A DNA stretch of 64,000 bases from Halobacillus sp. Nhm2S1 (lineage in GTDB: Bacteria; Bacillota; Bacilli; Bacillales; Halobacillaceae). The notes beneath the pieces are model-generated. The model saw only the letters and a list, made by a program, of their open reading frames with translations. It ran no database searches and had not been told where the DNA came from. The translations under genes were made by a program, and so were the position numbers. Below, in pieces: positions 1-9,025 of this stretch (position 1 is the first letter of the stretch; every line of letters starts with the position of its first letter). The stretch covers positions 372,001 through 436,000 of the forward strand of contig NZ_JAIEZV010000001.1 of assembly GCF_019599545.1 (NCBI RefSeq), read 5' to 3'.

Positions 1-2
1 TC

Positions 3-779
3 TCAGCCTCCCAATACTTGCATAAGGTCTCGCATTGTCGTCAGCATCGTTTCAAATAAATTCCTTATGAGCATTACGTAAAAAGTCATCGCAATGACAA
101 GCACAGAAAGGGCAACAAAGATTTTCAAAGGTAAACCAACAACAAAGACATTCAATTGAGGAACAGTTCTCGCTATAATGCCGAGAGCGATATCCACTAA
201 AAACAGACACCCTACGATGGGAATGGCCATGAGAAAGGCGATGACGAACATTTGGTTGAAAGATTGGATGACAAACATAATCCAATCTTCTTCTCTTAAT
301 GGTAAAAATTGGTCCAACGCAATCAGTTCATAGCTGTAAAACACGCCGTCAATCATTAAATGGTGCCCATCAACAGCTAATATAAATAAAAGCGTGATGA
401 TATATAAATACTGCCCGATCAATGGACTTTGAGCACCGGTCTGCGGATCAATCACATTAGCAATGGCAAAACCCATCTGAAAATCGATGAAACCACCAGC
501 AATTTGTATTGCAGAAAGAATGATGTAAGCTAAAAGACCGACACCGATTCCCACGGCCATTTCTTTGAACAGCAAAAGAAAATACTCTCCGTCTATGATT
601 AGTTCAGGGGCAGGAACCGTGAAATACATAATCGCAGCTAAGAAAAAGCTGAACGCCACTTTATGTCTCGTCGGAACTGTCCGATATGAAAAGAGAGGCA
701 GCGTTACGAAGAAAGATGTAACCCTGACTAATATAAGCAAAAACGCTGGCACGTTGGCCCCATTTATTGTATCCAGCAT
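3..779 (-). CDS. fliR: Flagellar export apparatus protein FliR
   Basis: Integral membrane component of the flagellar type III export gate (with FliP, FliQ, FlhA, FlhB). The 258-aa product is close to the usual Bacillus length of about 259 and is mostly hydrophobic, with about six predicted membrane segments. The start matches the family beginning MLDTINGANVPAF. It is the last complete gene of the fla/che operon in this window: fliQ ends one base upstream, and flhB is expected just outside the left edge. Confidence 0.96.
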   Translation of the reverse strand: MLDTINGANVPAFLLILVRVTSFFVTLPLFSYRTVPTRHKVAFSFFLAAIMYFTVPAPELIIDGEYFLLLFKEMAVGIGVGLLAYIILSAIQIAGGFIDFQMGFAIANVIDPQTGAQSPLIGQYLYIITLLFILAVDGHHLMIDGVFYSYELIALDQFLPLREEDWIMFVIQSFNQMFVIAFLMAIPIVGCLFLVDIALGIIARTVPQLNVFVVGLPLKIFVALSVLVIAMTFYVMLIRNLFETMLTTMRDLMQVLGG

Positions 780-780
780 A

Positions 781-1050
781 TTATCCCACCAGGATGTTCA
801 AGTTGTTAAAAATATTGGCGGTGAATTCGACCATATTGGTAAGCATCCACGGTCCAAAGACTATAAGACCGATCATAACCGCTACGATTTTTGGTATAAA
901 TGCAAGCGTCTGTTCCTGAATCTGCGTAGTTGCCTGGAAAATACTAACGAGCAATCCGATCGCAAGTGCCAAAATCAATAAGGGGCCAGATATGAGGAGG
1001 ACGGTATATATGCCTTCTTTTGCAAATGAGATCACCATATTACTGTTCAT
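781..1050 (-). CDS. fliQ: Flagellar export apparatus protein FliQ
   Basis: Small 89-aa export-gate subunit with two long hydrophobic helices (about residues 14-38 and 50-75), the expected length and topology for FliQ. It assembles with FliP and FliR into the helical export core in the basal body. It lies tightly between fliP and fliR, with an AGGTTTAAAG-type ribosome site just before the ATG. Confidence 0.96.
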   Translation of the reverse strand: MNSNMVISFAKEGIYTVLLISGPLLILALAIGLLVSIFQATTQIQEQTLAFIPKIVAVMIGLIVFGPWMLTNMVEFTANIFNNLNILVG

Positions 1051-1068
1051 TCTTTAAACCTCCGATCA

Positions 1069-1734
1069 TTAAAAGCCTTCCAATAATGATTTTGATATTA
1101 AGTACCAACCATCCACCAAAACAAAGAGTAGAATCTTAAATGGCAAGGAAATCATGACTGGTGGAAGCATCATCATTCCCATAGACATAAGTACACTCGC
1201 AACAGCCATGTCGATGACGAGAAACGGAACAAAAATCATGAATCCCATTTGAAATGCCGTTTTCAATTCACTGATGGCAAAGGCGGGGACCAGAGTCGTG
1301 AGCGGGACATCTTGAATGCTCTCCGGTGCTTCCAAACCTGAATAGTTCATAAATAAAGCCAGATCCTTTTGTCTAGTATGTTTCCCCATGAATTCTTTCA
1401 TAGGTTCACTCGCTTCCTCATAGGCTTCATCCAACGTGATCTCTTCATTAAAGAGCGGTGTCAGGGCTTGTTCATTCACTTCCTGAAAAGTAGGAGCCAT
1501 GATAAAGAATGTGAGGAATAAGGCGATACCAACGAGGACTTGATTGGGGGGCATGGATTGAGTAGCCAAAGAAGTCCTGACAAAAGACAAAACGATCAAA
1601 ATTCTCGTAAAGCTTGTCATTAATATTAAGATTCCCGGGGCCAAGGACAACACCGTCAGTAATAAAAGCAGCTTGACCGATGTAGCCACACTTTCCGGGT
1701 CGGAACTTGAGAAGATATCAATGAATTCATTCAT
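1069..1734 (-). CDS. fliP: Flagellar export apparatus protein FliP
   Basis: Core export-gate protein of 221 aa, matching Bacillus FliP in length and in long conserved stretches (SFVRTSLATQSMPPNQVL, FAISELKTAFQMGFM, LVDGWYLISKSLL). Four membrane segments are visible. I chose the internal ATG (MNEFIDIF), which has GGAGGG about 8 nt upstream; the frame stays open eight codons further but that extension is not family-like. The start overlaps the end of fliO by 8 nt, suggesting translational coupling. Confidence 0.96.
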   Translation of the reverse strand: MNEFIDIFSSSDPESVATSVKLLLLLTVLSLAPGILILMTSFTRILIVLSFVRTSLATQSMPPNQVLVGIALFLTFFIMAPTFQEVNEQALTPLFNEEITLDEAYEEASEPMKEFMGKHTRQKDLALFMNYSGLEAPESIQDVPLTTLVPAFAISELKTAFQMGFMIFVPFLVIDMAVASVLMSMGMMMLPPVMISLPFKILLFVLVDGWYLISKSLLEGF

Positions 1735-2389
1735 GCTCAGAATCCCTCCTCTTCTCATCCATCACTTTCTTCCTTTTATTTTTCATATCACTCAATTGAT
1801 TCTCAAACAGCTGCTGAAACTGAATGGAAGAGGGGGTTCCCGCTTCCTGCCGGTCTTCTTTCCATTTGTCTGTCCATTTTTTTAAATTCCATTGAGGGGA
1901 TGACCCTCCGTTCAATTCTTGATTTATCAACGTCTGCTTTGTCTCTTCTTCAGTAATTTCTGTAATGATTTGTACCGTTTCCCCTACACCTAGAATAAAG
2001 ACCTGCCCTCCAATACGGACAGCCTGGATGGAGCGGTTTGGGCCCAGGTTCATTCCACCGAGATTCTCCATGGTTCGGTTTTGGTTAAACACCTTGTTTT
2101 TCTGATTAAAGAACTTAAGCAAGCCATATAGAAGAGCCACCACGAAAATCAACGCAAATATGAGTTTGACCACATTCCAGACAAGGCCACCCCCGTCATT
2201 CATTTCTACAGTGGAATCTGATGTTTGCTGATTTTCTTTCTGCCCACCTTCTGATGAAGGACAACCCTCGAGTTGAGGGTTCTCCAAACATTCAAAGGCC
2301 GTGGGCTGCGCAAAACCTTGGAAAGGGAACACACCCATCATGATGATGAATAAAATAACTGCAACTGTCACTCTTGTTGTAAAAAACAT
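1727..2389 (-). CDS. fliZ: Flagellar biosynthesis protein FliO/FliZ
   Basis: Accessory protein for FliP assembly, called FliZ in Bacillus. The roughly 220-aa product has an N-terminal signal-like hydrophobic stretch (residues 5-27 ending FAQP), a low-complexity extracytoplasmic segment, a second membrane helix around residues 75-98, and a FliO-type cytoplasmic domain (GPNRSIQAVRIGGQVFILG). Two ATGs lie two codons apart; the second (2389) has the better-spaced AGGT ribosome site, the first is at 2395. It sits between cheY and fliP as in Bacillus. Confidence 0.9.
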   Translation of the reverse strand: MFFTTRVTVAVILFIIMMGVFPFQGFAQPTAFECLENPQLEGCPSSEGGQKENQQTSDSTVEMNDGGGLVWNVVKLIFALIFVVALLYGLLKFFNQKNKVFNQNRTMENLGGMNLGPNRSIQAVRIGGQVFILGVGETVQIITEITEEETKQTLINQELNGGSSPQWNLKKWTDKWKEDRQEAGTPSSIQFQQLFENQLSDMKNKRKKVMDEKRRDSEHE

Positions 2390-2401
2390 GTGCATACCTA
2401 C

Positions 2402-2764
2402 TTAACTCAACGCTTTTTGGATAGCCTCGATCACTCGATCAGCCTGGAATGGTTTAACGATAAAGTCTTTCGCTCCGGCTTGGATGGCATCCACTACCAT
2501 GGCCTGCTGTCCCATAGCTGAGCACATGATGACTTTGGCATCAGGATACTGGCCTTTGATTTCTTTCAATGCCGTAATGCCATCCATTTCCGGCATCGTA
2601 ATATCCATGGTGACCAAATCGGGCTGCTCTTCTGCATAAAGCTCAACGGCTTTCTTCCCATCCTCCGCTTCTCCTGCAATTTCATAGCCATTTTTTGTTA
2701 AAATATCTTTCACCATCATTCTCATAAATGCTGCATCATCTACAATTAAAATTCTTTCTGCCAT
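2402..2764 (-). CDS. cheY: Chemotaxis response regulator CheY
   Basis: Single receiver-domain protein of 120 aa. The acidic pocket (DD at 9-10), the phosphoacceptor Asp54 in TMDITMPEMDG, and Lys104 in FIVKPFQ are all present, so it should be phosphorylated by CheA. Phospho-CheY binds FliM and FliY at the switch to bias rotation and is dephosphorylated by FliY and CheC. It lies 27 nt downstream of fliY, as in the Bacillus fla/che operon. Confidence 0.97.
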   Translation of the reverse strand: MAERILIVDDAAFMRMMVKDILTKNGYEIAGEAEDGKKAVELYAEEQPDLVTMDITMPEMDGITALKEIKGQYPDAKVIMCSAMGQQAMVVDAIQAGAKDFIVKPFQADRVIEAIQKALS

Positions 2765-2791
2765 GTTAAATCCTCCCTAGTCATTCATTGA

Positions 2792-4003
2792 TTATCGTAA
2801 TTTTGTCAAACGTTCTTTTGGACTTAAAATATCCGTCACCCGGACGCCGAAGTTCTCATCAATGACGACAACTTCTCCTTTAGCCATGAGCTTCTCATTG
2901 ACATGGATGTCTACAGGCTCTCCGGCTAATTTATCAAGCTCCAAAACAGAGCCTGATGATAATTCAAGTATTTCTCTAACAGAACGCTTTGTTCGTCCTA
3001 GTTCTACCGTTACTTTCAACGGAATGTCCATCAACATATCCAAGTTCTTTTGTTCTGTGCCATTCAACTGAACTGGACTGAAACTTTGAAACTCTGCTGT
3101 TTGCACATTTGCGTCTTCAGCTGTTTGTCCGGCTGGACCTCCAACATATTGAGGAGCCTCTTTAGTAGTGGAAGATTCATAGAATGTGTTGTCAGGCAGG
3201 CTGGAACGCTGTGCCTCTTGATTCTGTGATGGTGACTGATCCTGCACTGGTTGTGGTTCGTTTTCTGCCGCTGGTTCTTCTTTGGTTTTGTAGCTCTCCC
3301 CAACCACAGAATCTTCCTGCTGTGGATTCATTAATTCCTCCACCAGCTCTTTTGCAAAACTGACTGGGATGAGCTGCATAATATTTGAGTCTATTAAATT
3401 CCCTACCTGAAGCTGGAAGGACACTTTCACGAGGACTTCCTCATTAGGTATCTTTTGCGTTCCTTCATCTTCCTCCAAATCCAGCACATCGATGGCCGGC
3501 GGTGATATGTCTACTTTCTTGTTGAATATTGTTGACATACTCGTGGCCGATGACCCCATCATCTGATTCATCGCTTCCTGTACGGCGCTCAATGCAATTT
3601 CATTCAAGTGTTCATCCGGGTCGGTCCCGTCACCACCCAACATTAAATCGGCAATGATTGCAGCATCTTTCGTGCGAATGACAAGTACATTTTCACCAGA
3701 AAAACCATGGGTATAGGTTACGCCCACCGCTACATGCGGTTTTGGAAATTCATCAGGCAGATCTTTTCTTTCCAAGACGCTTATCTTTGGTGTTGTAATA
3801 TCAACCTTCTGGTTCAATAGCGAAGACAGAGCAGTGGCTGAACTTCCAAATGAAATGTTGCCGATTTCACCTAAAGCGTCTTCTTCCAAGGACGAAATCA
3901 TTTGGTCTCCTGCAATATTCGAGGGCCCCTCTTCGTTGTCTGTGCCACCCCCGCCGTTCAAAAGCGCATCGATTTCATCTTGGGATAACATATCATCACT
4001 CAT
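2792..4003 (-). CDS. fliY: Flagellar switch protein / CheY-P phosphatase FliY
   Basis: Bifunctional switch protein of about 403 aa. An N-terminal CheY-binding peptide (LSQDEIDALLNGGGG) is followed by a CheC-like region with two phosphatase-type helices (EDALGEIGNISFGSS and EIALSAVQEAMNQMMGSS). A Gln/Pro/Glu-rich linker (about residues 225-300) leads to a C-terminal SpoA/FliN domain that packs in the C-ring. The ATG at 4003 is preferred (GGGGG and GGAG upstream); a GTG at 4015 is the alternative. The gene overlaps fliM by 8 nt. Confidence 0.95.
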   Translation of the reverse strand: MSDDMLSQDEIDALLNGGGGTDNEEGPSNIAGDQMISSLEEDALGEIGNISFGSSATALSSLLNQKVDITTPKISVLERKDLPDEFPKPHVAVGVTYTHGFSGENVLVIRTKDAAIIADLMLGGDGTDPDEHLNEIALSAVQEAMNQMMGSSATSMSTIFNKKVDISPPAIDVLDLEEDEGTQKIPNEEVLVKVSFQLQVGNLIDSNIMQLIPVSFAKELVEELMNPQQEDSVVGESYKTKEEPAAENEPQPVQDQSPSQNQEAQRSSLPDNTFYESSTTKEAPQYVGGPAGQTAEDANVQTAEFQSFSPVQLNGTEQKNLDMLMDIPLKVTVELGRTKRSVREILELSSGSVLELDKLAGEPVDIHVNEKLMAKGEVVVIDENFGVRVTDILSPKERLTKLR

Positions 4004-4997
4004 TTTCTCCGGCACCCCCTTGGTATTCCTCTAATACTTGCACAGCTAGCTTGTTTTTTGATTTCCCTGGCTGTATGTAAAATTTAACTTCATCATCCAC
4101 TTTCAACTGAAGTGGTTGCTCGATCGGCTGGTCGAGTCGGATGACATCTTCTTTACCTAACTCTAAAAATTGCTCGATGCTCATGTCAGCCTCTCCCAAC
4201 ACCGCCCGCACATCCAACTTCGCTTCCTTGATCGTATGGCTGATAGCTTGTACTTCTTCTGGATCCCGTTCTTTCGGCTTTTCTTTTTGCATCCAGTAGT
4301 GAACAGATAACCTCGGGATAATTGGTTCTAAAACGACATGGGGGATGCAAATATTGATCATTCCACTCGTCTCACCAATCGTCGTGTTCAATGAGACGAC
4401 GACCACAGTTTCATTTGGTGAGACCATCTGTAAAAATTGCGGATTCACTTCAAACTCTTCCAGTAAAGGATCAATGTCGACAATGGACCCCCATGCTTCT
4501 TGATAGTTTTCTAAAGACCTTTCAAAAAGATGGGACATAATCGTCGTTTCAATTTCCGTCAGGTTCTCCACCTTGTTGACGCTGCTTCCTCTGCCTCCGA
4601 GGACACGATCCATCATGGCATACGATACGTTCGGGTTTGCTTCTAACAAGATCCGTCCTTCAAGGGGAGGTACGCTGAAAATATTCAGGATCGTCATCGT
4701 AGGAATCGACCGGATAAATTCCTCATAAGGCAACTGATCCACCGATGCCACTTCAATATTCACATAAGTTCTCAGCTGCGCTGAAAAATAAGTCGTCAGC
4801 AATCTGGAAAAATTTTCATGAATTCTTGTTAAACTTCTAATCTGATCTTTAGAAAAGCGAAGCGCCCTCTTAAAATCATAAACTCTAACCTTCTTTTCCT
4901 TTTTTTCATTCTTAAGCTCTTCTGCATTCATCTCCCCGGTAGACAGGGCCGAAAGCAATGAATCGATCTCATTCTGCGAGAGAACCTCTTCTGCCAA
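3996..4997 (-). CDS. fliM: Flagellar motor switch protein FliM
   Basis: C-ring switch protein of 333 aa. The N-terminal CheY-P-binding motif (LSQNEIDSLLSAL), the FliM middle domain with its GGRGSS loop, and the C-terminal SpoA domain are in order. The start codon is TTG, preceded by GGGGGGTGAGG at good spacing; no ATG gives the conserved N-terminus. It links FliG in the rotor to FliY and CheY-P. Confidence 0.96.
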   Translation of the reverse strand: MAEEVLSQNEIDSLLSALSTGEMNAEELKNEKKEKKVRVYDFKRALRFSKDQIRSLTRIHENFSRLLTTYFSAQLRTYVNIEVASVDQLPYEEFIRSIPTMTILNIFSVPPLEGRILLEANPNVSYAMMDRVLGGRGSSVNKVENLTEIETTIMSHLFERSLENYQEAWGSIVDIDPLLEEFEVNPQFLQMVSPNETVVVVSLNTTIGETSGMINICIPHVVLEPIIPRLSVHYWMQKEKPKERDPEEVQAISHTIKEAKLDVRAVLGEADMSIEQFLELGKEDVIRLDQPIEQPLQLKVDDEVKFYIQPGKSKNKLAVQVLEEYQGGAGENE

Positions 4998-5024
4998 AAC
5001 CTCACCCCCCTTTCTTCTTCTATG

Positions 5025-5441
5025 TTATTGAAGGACTTTGTTTACCGTGTAAACCTCTGTGACTTCTCCTTCACTCATAAACTCATTCAGTTTCAACTTG
5101 ACCTTTGCTTCCAGGTCAGATAGTCCGGATTGAAACGTCTCTGAATCCATACTTGATAATTCTTTAAGCAAAACATTTTGCAATTGGAAGTCTCTCTTTT
5201 TCAACTCTTCCATAGATTCTTTGCTGTCCGTTACCACACGGAAACTGATGCGGACATAATCTCCGTTTTGCAAATCGGTCGTAATTTCATCGGTTAGAAA
5301 TGACGCTTCACGAATATCATCAATCGATCTTTCTTCACTCGCTTCGCTTTCTCCATTAAAATTGAGCACAAGCACAAGCGCTACGACACCGATGACGGTC
5401 AAAGTACTTAGCGTAATCACCATCACTTTAAATCCATTCAT
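5025..5441 (-). CDS. fliL: Flagellar basal-body-associated protein FliL
   Basis: Stator-associated single-pass membrane protein of 138 aa. A membrane helix spans about residues 5-27 and is followed by a periplasmic-side FliL domain (TDLQNGDYVRISFRVVTDS). It overlaps the 3' end of swrD by 4 nt (ATGA), consistent with coupled translation. The order swrD-fliL-fliM is the conserved Bacillus order. Confidence 0.93.
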   Translation of the reverse strand: MNGFKVMVITLSTLTVIGVVALVLVLNFNGESEASEERSIDDIREASFLTDEITTDLQNGDYVRISFRVVTDSKESMEELKKRDFQLQNVLLKELSSMDSETFQSGLSDLEAKVKLKLNEFMSEGEVTEVYTVNKVLQ

Positions 5442-5653
5442 TTGTCTTCACCCGCCTTGTCTGAGACCCTGACGATCCCAATCTCTTTATAAAAACTAGT
5501 AACCTTTTCTAAGACCTGTTGCTCACTCTCTTTCACGAGGAACGTCCGGCCAGTGGTTGTGATCACTGTGGTATCAGGGTTCGATTGGATTTGCTCTATG
5601 TAGATTGCGTTGAAAGTAAAAGGCTGCCCGTTTAATTTAGTTAGAGTAATCAT
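5438..5653 (-). CDS. swrD: Flagellar FlbD-family protein SwrD
   Basis: Small 71-aa FlbD-family protein (MITLTKLNGQPFTFNAIYIE). In B. subtilis SwrD raises flagellar torque and supports swarming. The family hallmarks are the N-terminal LTxLNG motif and the TTGRTFLVKES segment, both visible here. It lies between flgE and fliL, its canonical position. Confidence 0.92.
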   Translation of the reverse strand: MITLTKLNGQPFTFNAIYIEQIQSNPDTTVITTTGRTFLVKESEQQVLEKVTSFYKEIGIVRVSDKAGEDK

Positions 5654-5695
5654 CTTATATAGAGAGGGACGATTTTCATGCCCCTCTAACCCCTT

Positions 5696-6634
5696 TTATC
5701 GTTTCAAGTTGACGAGCTCTTGCAAGATTTCATCTGATGTCGTGATGATTTTAGTATTGGCCTGGAAACCACGTTGAGAGGTAATCATTTCTGTAAACGA
5801 CTCTGCAAGGTCGACATTGGACATTTCAAGTGCACCCGATACCATTTCACCAGCACCGCCTTGTCCTGGTATGGCAAGGTTATTTAAACCTGTTAAAGCC
5901 TCCCCGGCATTTGCCGTGTAAACGAAAGAGTTTCCTCCTGCCTGCTCCAGTCCACTAGGGTTTGAGAAGTTCGCAAGACGGATTTGTCCGGCAATTATGG
6001 TGTTACCATTCTGATCCACATAATTAACCATGCCATTATTCTGTATACTGAAGCTTTGCGCATTTTCAGGTATTTTAATAACGCCAGCAGCCCCTCCTTC
6101 ACCGCCAGGTATCGGTTGATTAAGAACAACCTCTCCGTCAACGGTATCAGCTTCATAAGGTTGACCAACTAAGTACTTCCCTTCACTGTTAACAATGGCA
6201 CCTTCAGAATCAAGATAAAAATTACCGGCTCTGGAAAAGCTCGTTTGAGTAGCTTCCAGGTTAATCACTTGCGCGTCGGTATCAATAGGTTCTTCTCCTG
6301 CCTCAGCTAAGACAAACATTCCATCACCTTCAAGCGCTAGATCTAAAGGGCGGTTCGTTGTTTGACGGCTTCCTTGTGTATGGATTTTGTCAATGGTACC
6401 GACTTTAGTACCTAAACCAACTTGTAAAGGGTTCAAACCACCTTGAATATTACCCCCATCCCCTTGAATAGGCCCTTGAGCGGAAGACACCGTCTGACTC
6501 ATCATTTCCTGAAAAGTGACCCTGCCTTTCTTGTAACCATACGTGTTGACGTTTGCGATGTTGTTGCCAATTGTATCAAGCTTTGTCTGAAAACCTTTCA
6601 TACCAGAAATCCCTGAATACATTGAACGTAGCAT
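5696..6634 (-). CDS. flgE: Flagellar hook protein FlgE (older name FlgG)
   Basis: Hook/rod-family axial protein of 312 aa. It has the N-terminal signature (LRSMYSGISGMKGFQ, DTIGNNIANVNTYGYKK) and the C-terminal coiled segment (SNVDLAESFTEMITSQRGFQAN). It is longer than the roughly 264-aa B. subtilis protein, mainly in the middle surface domain. The frame extends 14 codons upstream, but the ATG at MLRS fits the family and has AAAGGAA upstream. The position between flgD and swrD identifies it as the Bacillus hook gene. Confidence 0.92.
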   Translation of the reverse strand: MLRSMYSGISGMKGFQTKLDTIGNNIANVNTYGYKKGRVTFQEMMSQTVSSAQGPIQGDGGNIQGGLNPLQVGLGTKVGTIDKIHTQGSRQTTNRPLDLALEGDGMFVLAEAGEEPIDTDAQVINLEATQTSFSRAGNFYLDSEGAIVNSEGKYLVGQPYEADTVDGEVVLNQPIPGGEGGAAGVIKIPENAQSFSIQNNGMVNYVDQNGNTIIAGQIRLANFSNPSGLEQAGGNSFVYTANAGEALTGLNNLAIPGQGGAGEMVSGALEMSNVDLAESFTEMITSQRGFQANTKIITTSDEILQELVNLKR

Positions 6635-6717
6635 ATTGACGACATTCCTTTCCTTCGGTAGATTCATCTGCATCAATCAGTCAGCAGATGGTCAAGGCTT
6701 CCCGTTCTGGGTCCAGC

Positions 6718-7083
6718 CTATTCGTTTATAAACATGGTTCCATTTATGTTCGTGAAAATTTGTGACTGTGTCTCGTTACGATCCATGGCTGTCACGATTG
6801 TTCGATTTTTTGAGCTGACCACAAGTGCCGCATCATTGAGCACGACCAAAGATTGGTCCACCCCTTTTTTGCTCGCTTCGGTCATTCTCTCCCCGATTTG
6901 TGACCAGGTTTGTTCACTAATTTCAATCTTTCGGTCTCTCATTCGCTCCATCGCATGTTTACTCACTTTAATCTCTTTTGCTTCTTGAAGAACCTGTTGA
7001 AAGGAGGTGTTGGGCTTCTGGTTCAGCGGCCTTCTATCCGGGACAGGTAGCGGCCGGTGTAAAGATTGAATACGCGGATCCAT
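6718..7083 (-). CDS. TIGR02530-type flagellar operon protein
   Basis: A 121-aa protein with the features I associate with the TIGR02530 'flagellar operon protein' family: KVSKHAMERMRDRKIEIS, then SLVVLNDAALVVS, then IVTAMDR and a C-terminal IFTNINGTMFI. It lies between flgD and flgE. B. subtilis lacks a gene here, whereas several other bacilli and clostridia have one. Its molecular role is not established; by location it may act in hook assembly. Confidence 0.85.
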   Translation of the reverse strand: MDPRIQSLHRPLPVPDRRPLNQKPNTSFQQVLQEAKEIKVSKHAMERMRDRKIEISEQTWSQIGERMTEASKKGVDQSLVVLNDAALVVSSKNRTIVTAMDRNETQSQIFTNINGTMFINE

Positions 7084-7084
7084 A

Positions 7085-7552
7085 TTAACCCTCTTCGACT
7101 GCGCTATTAGATTTGTCGTTTACATCACTCACTTTAGTAATCTCTTCAACTGAAATTTTCTTCCCCGATTGCAATTCCAGGTAAGTTTCTCCCCCATTCT
7201 GGTTAACTGATCGAACAACATCTGTTTCCGTTCGATCTAACAATCCTGTTTCCTGATCATAGACCGGGTAAGTGACCTCTTTTCCAATCATTCCACTGTA
7301 CTGAATAAGCGGAGGCATACTCTGACTATCCATAAATCTTTGAAAGGATTGGGACATGTTGGTCATTTGTTCCAGGCTTGAAAACTGGGTCATCTGGGAA
7401 ATAAACTCCTTATCCTTCATGGGATCCAAGGGATTTTGATTTTGGATTTGAGTCATAAGGATTTTCAAGAAGTCATCCTTGTCGAGCGTACTGCTTCCAG
7501 TACTTCGAACCTGCTGGCTTTTCAAATAGAGAGAAGGATCAATACTTGTCAT
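7085..7552 (-). CDS. flgD: Flagellar hook assembly (cap) protein FlgD
   Basis: Hook-capping scaffold of 155 aa. The conserved N-terminal block (LDKDDFLKILMTQIQNQNP, DPMKDKEFISQMTQFSSLEQM) is intact. As in other short Bacillus FlgD proteins it lacks the large C-terminal Ig/tudor region and keeps only a small beta portion. It lies directly downstream of fliK and 1 nt upstream of the TIGR02530-type gene. Confidence 0.95.
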   Translation of the reverse strand: MTSIDPSLYLKSQQVRSTGSSTLDKDDFLKILMTQIQNQNPLDPMKDKEFISQMTQFSSLEQMTNMSQSFQRFMDSQSMPPLIQYSGMIGKEVTYPVYDQETGLLDRTETDVVRSVNQNGGETYLELQSGKKISVEEITKVSDVNDKSNSAVEEG

Positions 7553-7560
7553 ACCATCAC

Positions 7561-9000
7561 CTATACTTTCTCGTTCATTAATATTTCGTGGAAAGAGAGT
7601 TCTTCGTCCTGTCGATCTTCCACATGCTCCTGGTCAAAGTCATGCGTGTGTCTTTGCTGCTGATCCTGGTCTTGTTTGCTGCTATCCAACTGATCATGAA
7701 GCTGTTGCTGTAAAGCAGAAGCTTCCACTTTTTCTATGACCACTTGCTGCGGGGAGAACATATGTCGCAGTTGTGTTTTGTTCCCTTCGAGCATCTCTTT
7801 GGCGGCTTGACTCGTAACCAGTATTTTCACAGCCATTTCGCCATTGATTTGAGCAAATTTCACAGTTAGATCCCCAAGATTTCCCGGCTTCAATTTAATC
7901 AGCATCTCCATGTCGCCTTTTGGATTTGTGAACATGCGGCTGGATTGTATGATTCTTTCCAGCTCATGGATCACCTGCTTAGTAGAAGAAGAGCCCTCTT
8001 GATTCTGGTTCATATGGATCACGTGCTGTTCCACTTTTGTCATGGGCAACACAGGCACATTGGATATTGGCTGATGTTTGGATGCTTGAGATTTAGACTC
8101 GTGTTGAACTTCCTCTCCCAAAGCCTGCTTTACCCATTGAACAATCTCCTTCCCTGTCACCGGTGTTTGTTGATGGTAGGTTTTTGGGACGTCCATTCGA
8201 TTTTGGTACATATGGATCAGCTTTTTAAACACTTGTCGTTCTTGAATAGAAGCTTCTTTCGTGACCTGATCCAATACACTCTGTCCTATTCCTTTATCTT
8301 TGTTCGGCAAAGACTCAACGAGTTGCATGAACTTCTGCATCAATTCTTTCATTTCTTTACCATCTTTTTGGGAAACGTGTGGCGAAGATTCATTTCCAGT
8401 AAAGGTCCGTATGATCCCCCTCATCTCCTGCCATGTCTTATGTAAGTGTTCTTCTGTATGAACAGGATTTGTAGGGGACGGGATTTCTTTCCTTAGAGAT
8501 GTTGGTAATGGTGAGATGAGGCTAAGGCTTGAATTCCCGTTGTTCTCGGCAACTGCCTTCATCAGTGAAATCAGCTCCTTAAACGCCAGAGCCAGTTCTT
8601 GTTTTTCTACAGTTAGTTCGGAAAAAGTTCCTTCAGGTGTAACCCTTTGTTTCAACTCTTCGATTGAGAAGACCATCTCCGGGATAAGTCCTTCAGAAGC
8701 ATCCGCCTTAGCTTTTAAAATGTTTTCCTCCCAATCCAACCCGACGACATCATGAGCCTCTCCTTGTTCGACTAGGTTTGAAATCATTGCCTCGATTTTT
8801 TCAATGAGCTTTAGGAATTTTCCTTTCATTTCTTCTGTGTTTTGTTTATTTGCATTCGTCACTGTGGAGATCCCCTGGAATTCTCCAAGAAGAGATCCAA
8901 AAAGAGTGTCTTCCCCCTTGAACTCTTCTTTTTGCTTTACATTAGAATTCGTTAACATTTTTTGAGAATTTCCCAAGTTCGTTATTAAAGCCGTATTCAT
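7561..9000 (-). CDS. fliK: Flagellar hook-length control protein FliK
   Basis: Secreted molecular ruler of about 479 aa that triggers the export switch from hook to filament substrates by contacting FlhB. The long low-complexity N-terminal and middle part is followed by a FliK C-terminal domain (about residues 355-440: MLIKLKPGNLGDLTVKF, then VVIEKVEA) and a Gln/Asp/His-rich tail. The ATG with GGGGGTG upstream is used; the frame stays open six codons further. Flanked by ylxF and flgD as expected. Confidence 0.9.
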   Translation of the reverse strand: MNTALITNLGNSQKMLTNSNVKQKEEFKGEDTLFGSLLGEFQGISTVTNANKQNTEEMKGKFLKLIEKIEAMISNLVEQGEAHDVVGLDWEENILKAKADASEGLIPEMVFSIEELKQRVTPEGTFSELTVEKQELALAFKELISLMKAVAENNGNSSLSLISPLPTSLRKEIPSPTNPVHTEEHLHKTWQEMRGIIRTFTGNESSPHVSQKDGKEMKELMQKFMQLVESLPNKDKGIGQSVLDQVTKEASIQERQVFKKLIHMYQNRMDVPKTYHQQTPVTGKEIVQWVKQALGEEVQHESKSQASKHQPISNVPVLPMTKVEQHVIHMNQNQEGSSSTKQVIHELERIIQSSRMFTNPKGDMEMLIKLKPGNLGDLTVKFAQINGEMAVKILVTSQAAKEMLEGNKTQLRHMFSPQQVVIEKVEASALQQQLHDQLDSSKQDQDQQQRHTHDFDQEHVEDRQDEELSFHEILMNEKV

Positions 9001-9025
9001 TTTTACACCCCCTTTCAATTAAGCA

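Noticed and set aside
7945-8445. 166-codon plus-strand frame opposite fliK
   Set aside because: Antisense shadow of fliK; Leu/His/Phe-rich composition typical of shadows and no ribosome site.
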